64,000 bases of DNA, taken from NCBI GenBank assembly GCA_900319235.1, contig ONNR01000007.1:1-64000 (forward strand). Direction: 5' to 3'. Under the pieces are notes generated by a model that did not search any database, was not told the DNA's origin, and saw only the letters and a list, made by a program, of their open reading frames with translations. Source of the stretch: an uncultured Prevotellaceae bacterium (GTDB lineage: Bacteria; Bacteroidota; Bacteroidia; Bacteroidales; UBA3663). Made by a program: the position numbers and the translations under genes. Positions 35,178-43,513 of this stretch are shown here, one piece after another (positions within the stretch are counted from its first letter, which is position 1; every line of letters starts with the position of its first letter).

Positions 35178-35693
35178 TCAACGTGAGAGCATTTTGAGCA
35201 ATCCTTCCAGGGCGAGTCGATATCCGTCGATGCCAAAGCCAACGATGATGCCGTGGGCAACGGGCGAGATGAAGGAGTGGTGGCGGAACTCTTCGCGCGT
35301 GTGGACGTTAGAGATGTGTACCTCGATGGTCGGGATCGGCACAGCCTTGATGGCATCGTGGATGGCAACGGAGGTGTGGGTATAGGCACCGGCGTTGAGG
35401 ATAATGGCATCGCAGAGCGATGGGTTCGAAGGGTTTGAGGGGTTGCTCCCGTTGGTCGCGTCCGAGAGAAGTGAAAGGTTGGCATCGTCACCATACCCTG
35501 CGATGTGAATGCGGTCGATGATGTCGCCTTCGTGGTTGGATTGGAAGTAGTCGATCTGGACATCGGGATAAGCCTGACGCAGTGTTTCGAGGAAGTCCTC
35601 GAAAGTCTGTGCACCATAGATACCAGGTTCGCGATGGCCCAAGAGGTTGAGGTTGGGGCCGTTGATGATGAGGATATGCATTTTTTTGCCCAT
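35178..35693 (-). CDS. aroQ: type II 3-dehydroquinate dehydratase with in-frame repeat insertion
   Basis: This enzyme catalyses the third step of the shikimate pathway, dehydration of 3-dehydroquinate. The substrate-binding start [39 protein letters not shown], and the catalytic-end motif [18 protein letters not shown] are all present. The protein is 171 residues, against about 145 normally. The surplus lies at residues about 66-93, where [11 protein letters not shown] is encoded by a copy of the dispersed CCCTTCGAA repeat. A second in-frame ATG at 35681 would give a start closer to other AroQ proteins. Whether the insertion lies in a surface loop and is tolerated is inference. xerD is divergent. 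Confidence 0.9.
   Translation of the reverse strand: MGKKMHILIINGPNLNLLGHREPGIYGAQTFEDFLETLRQAYPDVQIDYFQSNHEGDIIDRIHIAGYGDDANLSLLSDATNGSNPSNPSNPSLCDAIILNAGAYTHTSVAIHDAIKAVPIPTIEVHISNVHTREEFRHHSFISPVAHGIIVGFGIDGYRLALEGLLKMLSR
35424..35484. repeat. dispersed AACCCTTCGA repeat inside aroQ
   Basis: On the - strand the tract reads AGCAACCCCTCAAACCC and then TTCGAACCCATCGCTC. Over about 33 bp it is nearly identical to the intergenic tract at 44400-44440 (AGCAACCCTTCGAACCC and so on). It is in frame and adds about 20 residues. Confidence 0.7.
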
Positions 35694-35720
35694 TTATTTG
35701 TCGGTTTGCGAAAAATTGCG

Positions 35721-35728
35721 TATTTTTG
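35721..35728 (+). promoter_or_regulatory. -7 box of xerD
   Basis: TATTTTTG, with the start codon 28 bp downstream. It lies in the 60-bp divergent gap between aroQ and xerD. Confidence 0.5.
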
Positions 35729-35756
35729 CGCTGCAAATATAGGCTATTTTTTTGAA

Positions 35757-36653
35757 ATGGACAAGAAACAGGCGGCAAAATATTATTCGTACCTCAAATT
35801 TGAACGTAACTTGACCGATAATTCGGTGGAGGCATACCTGCATGACATCGAAAAACTGCAGAAGTTTGCCGATAACCTGGGCAAACCCTTGGAGGCGCTG
35901 GAGCAGTCGGACATCGAGACGTTCTTGTGGGGACTGCGCGATGTGGGTATCACTCCGACATCGCAGAATCGCATCCTGGCCGGCATACGCAGTTATTACC
36001 GTTTCCTGCGGTTGGAGGGCGAATTGGAGACAGATCCGACAGATTGTATCGACTCGCCCAAACTTCCCGAACACGTCCCGACGGTATTGACGCTCGACGA
36101 GGTAAACCGTGTGATAGCAGCTACCGACCCAACGACATGTGACGGACAGCGCAACCGTGCTATCCTCGAGACACTCTATTCCTGTGGCTTGCGTGTGAGC
36201 GAACTCACCGAACTGCGCATCGGCCACATTTACGAAAAGGAAGGCTTTATCCAGGTTCTCGGTAAGGGCCGGAAGGAACGTATTGTGCCGATTGCCGAAA
36301 GCGCCTTACGCGAAATCCATAACTATTACATTTTCCGCAACGAGCTCGACGTGAAGCGTGGTTTCGAGGACTATGTTTTCCTGAATCGTTTCGGAAGGAA
36401 GTTGTCGCGCATCATGGTATTCAACATCGTGAAGCGCTATTGCCAGGAGGCCAATGTGCAGAAGGAAGTGTCGCCCCACACTTTCCGTCATACGTTTGCC
36501 ACCCACTTGCTGGAGGGCGGTGCCAATCTGCGAGCCATCCAGATGATGCTGGGACACGAGCAAATCTCAACCACCGAGATCTACACGAAAGTGGATCGAC
36601 AGATGCTGCGTGAGGAGATTTTGACCTATCATCCTCGCAATAAGATAAGGTGA
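35757..36653 (+). CDS. xerD: tyrosine recombinase XerD
   Basis: This 298-residue site-specific recombinase resolves chromosome dimers at dif together with XerC. I chose ATG 35757 over an upstream ATG at 35505 because the latter would overlap aroQ on the other strand and add 84 residues that match no recombinase. The N-terminal SAM-like DNA-binding domain covers residues about 1-90. The catalytic domain holds Arg in LYSCGLRVSEL, Lys in VLGKGRKER, HTFRHTFATHLL (His-x-x-Arg), the later His in MLGHEQIS, and the Tyr nucleophile in TTEIYTKV. Length and motifs are complete. Confidence 0.94.
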   Translation: MDKKQAAKYYSYLKFERNLTDNSVEAYLHDIEKLQKFADNLGKPLEALEQSDIETFLWGLRDVGITPTSQNRILAGIRSYYRFLRLEGELETDPTDCIDSPKLPEHVPTVLTLDEVNRVIAATDPTTCDGQRNRAILETLYSCGLRVSELTELRIGHIYEKEGFIQVLGKGRKERIVPIAESALREIHNYYIFRNELDVKRGFEDYVFLNRFGRKLSRIMVFNIVKRYCQEANVQKEVSPHTFRHTFATHLLEGGANLRAIQMMLGHEQISTTEIYTKVDRQMLREEILTYHPRNKIR

Positions 36654-36654
36654 T

Positions 36655-36688
36655 AATTAACAATTAACAATTAATAATTAACAATTAG
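36655..36688. repeat. AT-rich AATTAACAATTA direct repeats
   Basis: This is a tandem of ATTAACAATTAACAATTAAT units after xerD. Similar tracts are common in Bacteroidales intergenic DNA. It has no visible coding or terminator function. Confidence 0.5.
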
Positions 36689-36763
36689 GGCAAAAAGATT
36701 AAAAAAATAGCATGTTTTTGCGAATTATTTGAGGAAAGATGCACATTTATCAAAAAAGTTTAT

Positions 36764-36771
36764 TATCTTTG
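36764..36771 (+). promoter_or_regulatory. -7 box of the TPR lipoprotein gene
   Basis: TATCTTTG followed by GCACCGCAG; the leader is about 65 nt. No well-spaced -33 box is visible. Confidence 0.5.
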
Positions 36772-36840
36772 CACCGCAGTATTATCGTCAAAATTTTAAT
36801 TCAAAATAACATTTATCAAAATTCAACTACTAATTTTACT

Positions 36841-38523
36841 ATGATCAAGAAAGTCTTTTTGACCGCAGGTGCAGCAGTTATGCTTGCTGCCGTTACGTCA
36901 TGTGGCAAGCTCGATCCGCTTACCGCTGACAATTTCGTTTGCAATCCCAATCCCCTCGTAGAGGAGGGTGGTCAGGTGAATGCAACTGTTACCGTTACTT
37001 ATCCCGAGAAGTATTTCAACAAGAAGGCCAGCATCACCATTACTCCAGTGTTGGAGTATGCCACTGGCGAGACTGCAGGCACTCCTGTAACCTTCCAGGG
37101 CGAGAAGATTAGCGGCAACGACCAGGAGATCAACTACAAGTATGGTGGCACTGGTACTTTCCGCTGCTCTTTCCTCTACAAGGACGAGATGGCTGCTTCG
37201 AAGCTTCGTCTTGACTTCGATGCCGAAGTAAAGGGCAAGCCTTACAAGTTGCCTAGCGTTTATATCGCTGATGGTGTGATTGCCACCGAGAGCCTCTGCT
37301 CGGCTTATGGCAACACTCCTGCCTATGCCAAGGATAACTTCGTGAAGGACACCTTCGACAAGTACATTGCCACCATGATCTATCAGTACCAGAGCACCAA
37401 CCTGCGTGCTTCGGAGTCTGAGAAGAAGCAGGAGGTGAAGGACATGCAGGCTGCCATCACTGCTACCAAGAACCAGGATCGTCGTGAGTTCGAGGGCCTC
37501 GACATGGTCAGCACCGCTTCTCCTGAAGGCGCCTACTCGCTCAACGAGCGTCTGGCTGCAGGCCGTGAGAAGAGCTCGGCTGCTTACTTGAACAAGTTCC
37601 TCAAGAAGGCCAAGATGCAGGGCCAGATCACTCCCGAGCAGATTGCTGAGGATTGGGAAGGCTTCAAGGAGCTCGTTGAGAACAGCAGCATCCAGGACAA
37701 GCAGCTTGTGCTGAACGTGCTGAGCCGCATCAGTGATCCTGACCGCCGCGAGCAGGAAATCCGCAACCTTTCGGCTGCTTACAAGGAACTTGCTGACGAG
37801 ATTCTGCCACAGCTTCGTTATTCGAAGGTTACTGCTACCGTTCGCAACATCGGCCACACCGATGACGAGATCGCTGACCTCTGGAAGACCAACAAGGACG
37901 AGCTCACCGTTGAAGAGCTTCTCTATCTTGCCAACAAGTCGGGCAACGATGTGAAGGAGGCTATCTACAAGTACACCCAGAATAAGTTCGGCAAGGACCT
38001 TCGTGCTGCCAACGATCTGGCTGACCTCTATTACACCCAGGGCAAGTATGCCGAGGCAGAGAACCTCTGGAAGAGCATCCTCAACAAGGACGCCAACAAC
38101 CCACAGGCTAACCTCAACATGGGTCTTGTAGCCATGAACAATGGCGATTGGCAGGCTGCCCAGACTTATCTCGGCAAGGCTGGTGATTGCGTAGAATATG
38201 GCGAGGCTATGGGTACTCTGCTCACCAACAAGGGCCAGTATGCTCAGGCTGTACAGAGCTTCGGTGACGTGAAGTCGAACAACGCTGCTGTTGCAAACAT
38301 CCTCAACAAGAATTACAGCGCTGCCAAGTCGATCCTCGACGCTGTGAAGGACAAGAACGCCATGACCTATTATCTGGCTGCTATCGTTGCTGCTCGCACC
38401 AACAATGCTACTGGCGTAGGTGAAAATCTCCGCAAGGCCATCGGTATGGACAGCTCGCTGAAGAACAAGGCTCTCAACGACCTTGAGTTCGCCAAGTTTG
38501 CCAGCACGCTCAACAATCTTTGA
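36841..38523 (+). CDS. TPR-containing lipoprotein of unknown role
   Basis: This 560-residue lipoprotein has the signal sequence MIKKVFLTAGAAVMLAAVTS before its lipobox Cys (TSCGKLD). I chose ATG 36841 because the upstream in-frame ATG (36739) lies before the promoter. The N-terminal part (about 20-150) is beta-rich; the middle is helical; residues about 400-550 hold three or more TPR units (DLYYTQGKYAEAENLWKSIL, NMGLVAMNNGDWQAAQTYLG). It resembles large TPR lipoproteins that are highly expressed in Prevotella and Bacteroides, and codon use is notably even and C-ending, which also suggests high expression. No enzymatic motif is seen. A strong terminator follows. Confidence 0.78.
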   Translation: MIKKVFLTAGAAVMLAAVTSCGKLDPLTADNFVCNPNPLVEEGGQVNATVTVTYPEKYFNKKASITITPVLEYATGETAGTPVTFQGEKISGNDQEINYKYGGTGTFRCSFLYKDEMAASKLRLDFDAEVKGKPYKLPSVYIADGVIATESLCSAYGNTPAYAKDNFVKDTFDKYIATMIYQYQSTNLRASESEKKQEVKDMQAAITATKNQDRREFEGLDMVSTASPEGAYSLNERLAAGREKSSAAYLNKFLKKAKMQGQITPEQIAEDWEGFKELVENSSIQDKQLVLNVLSRISDPDRREQEIRNLSAAYKELADEILPQLRYSKVTATVRNIGHTDDEIADLWKTNKDELTVEELLYLANKSGNDVKEAIYKYTQNKFGKDLRAANDLADLYYTQGKYAEAENLWKSILNKDANNPQANLNMGLVAMNNGDWQAAQTYLGKAGDCVEYGEAMGTLLTNKGQYAQAVQSFGDVKSNNAAVANILNKNYSAAKSILDAVKDKNAMTYYLAAIVAARTNNATGVGENLRKAIGMDSSLKNKALNDLEFAKFASTLNNL

Positions 38524-38545
38524 TTGACTGACCTTTAAAAATAGG

Positions 38546-38575
38546 AAGCCCTCGCCAAACGGCGGGGGCTTTTTT
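38546..38575 (+). terminator. intrinsic terminator of the TPR lipoprotein gene
   Basis: AAGCCCTCGCC pairs with GGCGGGGGCTT around AAAC and is followed by a T-run. It is immediately followed by the 9-bp repeat tract. Confidence 0.85.
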
Positions 38576-38576
38576 A

Positions 38577-38657
38577 GTCGGAGTATTCGGAGTACTCAGA
38601 TTACTCAGAGTATTCGGAAGACTCGGATTACTCGGAAGACTCAGAGTATTCTGATTA
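38577..38657. repeat. 9-bp tandem repeat tract, pattern TCN-GAN-TAN (copy 2 of 3)
   Basis: About nine units such as TCGGAGTAT and TCAGATTAC. It ends at the stop codon of the RecB-like gene. The matching tract at 41953-42018 lies at the other end of that gene. Confidence 0.8.
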
Positions 38658-41600
38658 TCGCACCTCTACGATAGATTCGTCCTTAATGAAGAGGAGAAAG
38701 CCGCTGACGGAAGAATAGCCCAATTGCTTGAGAAGGCGCATGTAGCGAGCTACTTGTCGTCGGTAACCTGGGTGATTGCTGCCGGTCTTGAAGTCGATGA
38801 CGGTGGCGTGTCCATCGGGCGTGATGACGATGCGGTCGGGACGCTCCTGTAGGCCGTCGGTGTTCATGATGGTAAGTTCGTTGAGAACTTGCAGGCCATG
38901 CTTAAACCAGGGCGCCACCTCAGGCATCGCGAGGATGCGGGCAATGGTCTGCTGCATCTGTGACTCGGAGATGATCGTCTCGTCGATAGAGCCACGTGCA
39001 TAGAGGTCGCTGATGACTTGGGGAGCCTCGTCGGCGGTGCGTATCTCCTGCATGACTGCGTGGATATAGTTGCCTTTCTCCTTGGCAGTGATGTCAGGTT
39101 TGGCAGGGTCGTGGAGGATGGTGAGGTTGGGCAAACGGGTAGGATGCACAATCCCACTCGCCAGCGACGAGGACGCAGATGGCGATTGTTTGCGTTCGGT
39201 GGAAAAATCGCCGGAACGTGGCCATTCTCCAAGTATGAGCCCAGCGGGATTGCCTTGTTCGGTGCAATATTGTAGAAGCCTTTCCTTCAGCCCGGTTCCT
39301 TCGGCCTTCTCGGGCTTCGGAACCATGATGATGAGCACCTCTTTGGCACGGGTAAAGGCCACGTAGGCGGTGTTCAGATTGTCGATGACGACCCGTTCGC
39401 GTTCCTCTTTGTAATCGGCATTGAAGATGGTCTTGTCTAAATCTTTATTTAGGGAGATGGGAAGAAGGATATTTTGACTGAGATCCTCTCCGGTCGAGTC
39501 TGGGTTGGAGATGTTGACCTTGAAGGGCTGCTCTTGGGGTTCGCACCAGATGATGTCGTTGCTGCGTGTACTCAGGTCGAGGTCCCACGACGCGTAGGGG
39601 AGGATGACGGCAGGCTTGCCAAGGCCTTTCGACTTGTGGATCGACATGATGAGGATGGCATCCTGTTCGGCGGGAGTGGTGATGGATTTGTTGCATCCCG
39701 TCTGCATCCACCAGTCGAGGAACGCCGAGAGGTCGCTGCCTTTGGTTTGTACAAATTCGAGCACCAGGTCACGGAAAGCCTGCAGGAAGGGAGCATCCTG
39801 TTGGCGAGCATTTTCGGGCAGCAGAGCGATGAGTTCCTCGGTCATCTCATAGAGGGGGCGATGAGCCAATTCGGGATGGAAGGCACGCTTCGACTTGTCG
39901 AGCTGGAAGTATTTTTCGATAGCGTCCTCGGGTGTGCATCCGTCGAGTTGGAAGAAACTGCACCAGGCAATGGCACAGAAGATGTCGGAGTCGGGCGACA
40001 GCAGGTGAGCCATCAGATGGATGAGTGTCTGGATGGTGGGACGTGCGGAGAGCAGCAAAGCTTCGCCCGAGATGATGTCCATGCAGTATGGGCTTTCGGG
40101 ATGTTCGTTTTTGTAGCGAAGCAAGGCTTCCGCCACCCAGCTGCATTCCTTGTTCCTGCGGCAGAGGATGACAATGTCGCTGGGCCGGAATCCCTTCTGC
40201 TGCAGTTCGATGATGGTCATGGGCAGTTGGCGTGACGCCTCGGCGATGAAATCATCGACATGTGCCGATTTGATGGGAATGCCATCTTCGTCCTTCGGCT
40301 CCAGGAAACTCACGCTGATATATCCTTGCGGTTTGTCAGGACCCTGTTTTGTTGGAGCGATGCTTTGCTCGACGTCGGCATAGATGGCTTGTATGCGCTC
40401 GGAGCCAATCATTTGGTCGAGCTTGGCGGCCAGGTCGTGGAAGAAGGCGTTGTTGAACTGCACGATGGCGGGTAATGATCGCCAGTTGGTGGTGAGCGAG
40501 GTGGAATCGTCGTGGTGCGCCCATGCTTCAAAATCGTTGATCTCGGAGTTCAGGAGATTCCAGTCGCCGCCACGCCAGCGGTAGATGCTCTGCTTCACGT
40601 CGCCGACGATAAGGTTCTGATAGCCTTGCGCAAGGGAGTTGCTGAGCAGGGGCATGAAGTTACCCCACTGCATGCCCGAAGTGTCTTGGAATTCGTCGAT
40701 CATGTACGAATGGATGCGTGTGCCCGTCTTCTCGTAGATGAAGGGCGCATCGTCCTTGTCGATGAGCTTGGAAAGCATCTCGGTGGTGGAACTCAGCAGC
40801 ATGATGTTCTGCTCGTTGCAGAAGTCTGTCACCTCCTTGTCGATGTTGGCAATGATGCCCAGTTCGTAGAAGTTGCGTTGAATGACGCGAGCAGTGAGAT
40901 AGTTCTTATAGGTGTCGCCCGAAGTGAGGGCGATGCACTGCTGCATGAGTTGCTGGAAGTCATCCCTGACTTGCTGAGGGATGTCCTTGTTCTTGAACAG
41001 TTTGTCGGGGTTCTCGGCTACGTCGGTGAAACGCTTTGTTGGTTGTTCGGAACTGCCAGAAAGCAGTACGTCGAAATATGAAATTGTGCCTGAACCTTTC
41101 CATGCAAAATCAGTTGGTTGCAGTCCCTTTTCTTCTATCAACCGCTTGCCCTGTTCGCCCAATGCTTTGGCCGATTTACGCCAGTTGCGCACTATTTCGT
41201 CGAGCATCTTGGCATATTCTCCGAGTCGTTTCTTGTCGGAGGTGAAAGCGTGTATAGCATCGCTGTGCTGACGGTATAGCTCGCTTCCCAATATCTTCTT
41301 TGCCAAGGAAATAAGGCTGCTGCGGAAATCCCATCCCGATCCTTCTTCGATGCGTTTTTCCGAGAATCGGATCATCCAGTTGAAGAGGGTTGAATCGTTT
41401 TTGCTGTTGAGCTTGTCGAGGAAATTGGTGACGGCAGCCTCGAGCACATGGTCGGAATCCAGTTCCACCTCGTAGTTGCCCGGGATATTGAGTTCGCGTG
41501 CAAAACTGCGGACGATGCGTTGAAAGAAACTGTCGATGGTCGAGATGTTGAACGATGAATATTCGTTCAGGATCTGAACGAGCAGTCGGGTGGCTTTGTC

Positions 41601-41936
41601 ACGGATGGCATCACTGACGCGTTGACGTTCATTGGGGTCGGTGAGGTCTCCTTTGGCGAAGGCTGGTGCGATGTCATCGAAATAGTCGGAGTGCACGGGG
41701 TCCTGGCTGAGCAGAAAGAGCTGGTCGATGATGCGGTTCTTCATTTCGCCCGTTGCCTTGTTGGTAAAGGTCACAGCCAATATTTCGCTGAACTTCAATT
41801 CGCCCGAATGGATTTCGGGCAGAAGTTGCGGCGAAAAGATGAGCTTGAGATAGAATCCCGTGAGCAGGTGCGTCTTTCCCGAACCTGCCGAGGCACGGTA
41901 GATGTTGAGTGGATGTTGTTTATCTTGGGTGATCAT
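38655..41936 (-). CDS. UvrD/RecB-family helicase-nuclease (AddA-like)
   Basis: This 1093-residue cytoplasmic DNA repair enzyme unwinds and degrades DNA ends for recombination. All superfamily 1 helicase motifs are visible: Walker A ASAGSGKT (residue 16), DEFQDT (near 415), DVKQSIYRWRGGD, TNWRS, MSIHKSKGLGKP (near 770) and AFTRAKEV. The C-terminal end has a PD-(D/E)XK nuclease core (ITPDGHATVIDFKTG, near 1050). It resembles AddA or RecB. In Bacteroidales the AddB partner is often the next gene, but here the downstream neighbour is unrelated, so AddB must be elsewhere if present. The 9-bp repeats flank both ends, one of them inside the predicted 5' leader. Confidence 0.9.
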   Translation of the reverse strand: MITQDKQHPLNIYRASAGSGKTHLLTGFYLKLIFSPQLLPEIHSGELKFSEILAVTFTNKATGEMKNRIIDQLFLLSQDPVHSDYFDDIAPAFAKGDLTDPNERQRVSDAIRDKATRLLVQILNEYSSFNISTIDSFFQRIVRSFARELNIPGNYEVELDSDHVLEAAVTNFLDKLNSKNDSTLFNWMIRFSEKRIEEGSGWDFRSSLISLAKKILGSELYRQHSDAIHAFTSDKKRLGEYAKMLDEIVRNWRKSAKALGEQGKRLIEEKGLQPTDFAWKGSGTISYFDVLLSGSSEQPTKRFTDVAENPDKLFKNKDIPQQVRDDFQQLMQQCIALTSGDTYKNYLTARVIQRNFYELGIIANIDKEVTDFCNEQNIMLLSSTTEMLSKLIDKDDAPFIYEKTGTRIHSYMIDEFQDTSGMQWGNFMPLLSNSLAQGYQNLIVGDVKQSIYRWRGGDWNLLNSEINDFEAWAHHDDSTSLTTNWRSLPAIVQFNNAFFHDLAAKLDQMIGSERIQAIYADVEQSIAPTKQGPDKPQGYISVSFLEPKDEDGIPIKSAHVDDFIAEASRQLPMTIIELQQKGFRPSDIVILCRRNKECSWVAEALLRYKNEHPESPYCMDIISGEALLLSARPTIQTLIHLMAHLLSPDSDIFCAIAWCSFFQLDGCTPEDAIEKYFQLDKSKRAFHPELAHRPLYEMTEELIALLPENARQQDAPFLQAFRDLVLEFVQTKGSDLSAFLDWWMQTGCNKSITTPAEQDAILIMSIHKSKGLGKPAVILPYASWDLDLSTRSNDIIWCEPQEQPFKVNISNPDSTGEDLSQNILLPISLNKDLDKTIFNADYKEERERVVIDNLNTAYVAFTRAKEVLIIMVPKPEKAEGTGLKERLLQYCTEQGNPAGLILGEWPRSGDFSTERKQSPSASSSLASGIVHPTRLPNLTILHDPAKPDITAKEKGNYIHAVMQEIRTADEAPQVISDLYARGSIDETIISESQMQQTIARILAMPEVAPWFKHGLQVLNELTIMNTDGLQERPDRIVITPDGHATVIDFKTGSNHPGYRRQVARYMRLLKQLGYSSVSGFLLFIKDESIVEVR

Positions 41937-41952
41937 GATAAGATGTCGACGT

Positions 41953-42018
41953 GGTCGGAGTATTCAGAGTATTCTGAGTATTCAGAGGACTCCGAGTACT
42001 CGGATTATTCGGAATATG
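41953..42018. repeat. 9-bp tandem repeat tract, pattern TCN-GAN-TAN (copy 3 of 3)
   Basis: About seven units such as TCAGAGTAT and TCGGATTAT lie between the RecB-like start codon and its promoter, so they would be transcribed as part of the 5' leader. Confidence 0.8.
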
Positions 42019-42024
42019 ACCTCG

Positions 42025-42032
42025 CAAAGATA
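42025..42032 (-). promoter_or_regulatory. -7 box of the RecB-like gene
   Basis: TATCTTTG on the - strand. Transcription from here would include the 9-bp repeats (41953-42018) in the leader. No clear -33 box was seen. Confidence 0.45.
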
Positions 42033-42156
42033 CGCAAAAAATATGATTGTAACATCATTCTTGTCCAATTAAATGATTAAATTGCCAAAATAAAGTGCTA
42101 ATTTGTGCCATCTGTCGGCATTTTCGTGTAAAAATCTATAAAACGCGCGCGTAAAT

Positions 42157-42187
42157 TTTGCTATTTTGTGGGAATTTAGTAACTTTG
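42157..42187 (+). promoter_or_regulatory. promoter of the SUMF1-type lipoprotein gene
   Basis: TTTG at 42157-42160, 19 bp, TAACTTTG at 42180-42187. The position favours ATG 42216 over ATG 42198 as start, because the latter lies at or before the likely transcription start. Confidence 0.6.
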
Positions 42188-42215
42188 CGTCCGAAATATG
42201 GCCAATAAAACGTTA

Positions 42216-43454
42216 ATGAACAAATATACTACACTTTGCATAGCCCTTTTGGGCATGTTTTTCCTGTCGGCTTGTGATGCCGACGATCCGTCGCTCGACT
42301 ACACGGCTCAGTACTACTCGGTGGGCAAGGTCAACTTGAGCAACTCGCTGACCGAATCACAGCGCACCGTCATCGGTCGTCTTCTCGACAATATGGTGAA
42401 GGTCGATGCTTGCCAGTTCTATATGGGCGCCCAGTCGCGTTCTGCCTCTCGTGCCAACTACAATACGTCCTACACGACAATGCGTGATTCGATGAAGCTC
42501 ACCGCTTTTACCGACGAAAACGGCGTGATTACTTACACCAAGAACAACCCCTTTGTTGATTACGTACATCTCACCGACAAGCGCTCCTATCGTCACACCC
42601 TGCCCAATGGTTCGGTGAAGGTCGATACAATCTATTTCGCCCAAATCTACCGTATGCCCGATGCTACGGGTCTTGACAACGGACACCTTTGGGTAGGCCC
42701 AGTGACCGAGATTAGCATGGCCAACGACTACTACATCGGCATGTACGAAATATCGCAGGCCGAATGGACTGCCGTGATGGGTGAGGGCAACTGGCCAACA
42801 GGACGTCGCTGCATCGAAGTGAAGGCCAACGACCGTCGCGACAGCGCATGGTATGCTGCCGTAGGTCGCGGTGACAACTACCCCGCCTACAATGTGTGGT
42901 ACGATGATGCCGTGGCTTTCTGCGAGCGCCTGAACCAGCTCTGCAACATGCCCAACAGCGAAGGCTATCGCTTCCGTCTGCCAACCGAAGCCGAATGGGA
43001 ATGTGCAGCTCGTGGTGGTATGTACAGCCGCGGTTTCCGCTATCCAGGTAGCGACACTTATAATGATGTGGCGTGGAATGCCGGCAATGCTTTCTCCATA
43101 GGCTTGGGTGCCAAGAACTTCGGTATGCATCCTCATGGCGAACTGGCTCCTAATGAATTGGGTCTCTACGACATGGCGGGCAACGTTTCCGAATGGGTGC
43201 TCAATACCTATTATCGCTACACCTATCGCGACAGCATTGCCGACGGTGCGTTCAATGCCCGTCACCTTCCACTGCATGCTGCCAACTTCTACGAGGGCGA
43301 TACACTCGTCCTGCGTGGAGGCTCATGGTATCAGTCCAGCACATCGGCCTTCGGTTCAGCCAGCCGTCAGGAATATTCGCGTGGGTCGAGGGATGCCGAG
43401 AATCTGCAAAGCGTCATCATGCACTGCGGTTTCCGCATCGTGCTGGGGAAATGA
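42216..43454 (+). CDS. SUMF1/formylglycine-generating-enzyme-fold lipoprotein without the catalytic cysteines
   Basis: This lipoprotein is about 412 residues long, with lipobox FFLSACDAD. I chose ATG 42216 on promoter position and signal-peptide shape. Residues about 160-410 have the FGE-sulfatase/SUMF1 fold: YYIGMYEISQAEWTAVMG, LPTEAEWECAARGG, GLYDMAGNVSEWVL, and VLRGGSWYQS followed by HCGFRIVL. The Cys pair that activates sulfatases is absent in the region where it should be (FGSASRQEYSRGSRD), so a sulfatase-modifying role is unlikely. Bacteroidetes use such inactive folds as structural lipoproteins, for example GldJ and GldK of gliding and type IX secretion. The specific role here is unknown. 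Confidence 0.82.
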   Translation: MNKYTTLCIALLGMFFLSACDADDPSLDYTAQYYSVGKVNLSNSLTESQRTVIGRLLDNMVKVDACQFYMGAQSRSASRANYNTSYTTMRDSMKLTAFTDENGVITYTKNNPFVDYVHLTDKRSYRHTLPNGSVKVDTIYFAQIYRMPDATGLDNGHLWVGPVTEISMANDYYIGMYEISQAEWTAVMGEGNWPTGRRCIEVKANDRRDSAWYAAVGRGDNYPAYNVWYDDAVAFCERLNQLCNMPNSEGYRFRLPTEAEWECAARGGMYSRGFRYPGSDTYNDVAWNAGNAFSIGLGAKNFGMHPHGELAPNELGLYDMAGNVSEWVLNTYYRYTYRDSIADGAFNARHLPLHAANFYEGDTLVLRGGSWYQSSTSAFGSASRQEYSRGSRDAENLQSVIMHCGFRIVLGK

Positions 43455-43500
43455 TGGAAGAAGTAAGATGTTAGATGTAAGATGTTAGATGTAAGAAGTA
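43455..43500. repeat. short tandem direct repeat (TAGATGTAAGATGT type)
   Basis: Tandem 14-bp units (ATGTTAGATGTAAG) lie between the SUMF1-type gene and the PAP2 gene. They are non-coding. Confidence 0.55.
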
Positions 43501-43513
43501 ATTAGAATGGATT

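Noticed and set aside
35505..36653. A longer form of XerD starting at 35505
   Set aside because: It would overlap aroQ on the other strand and add 84 residues unlike any recombinase; the promoter lies at 35721-35728, after that start.
41953..42018. A Ser-Glu-Tyr repeat protein encoded by the 9-bp tracts
   Set aside because: No tract has a convincing start codon, promoter and open frame of its own, and two of the three lie in leader or terminator regions. It is kept as a possibility in the findings.
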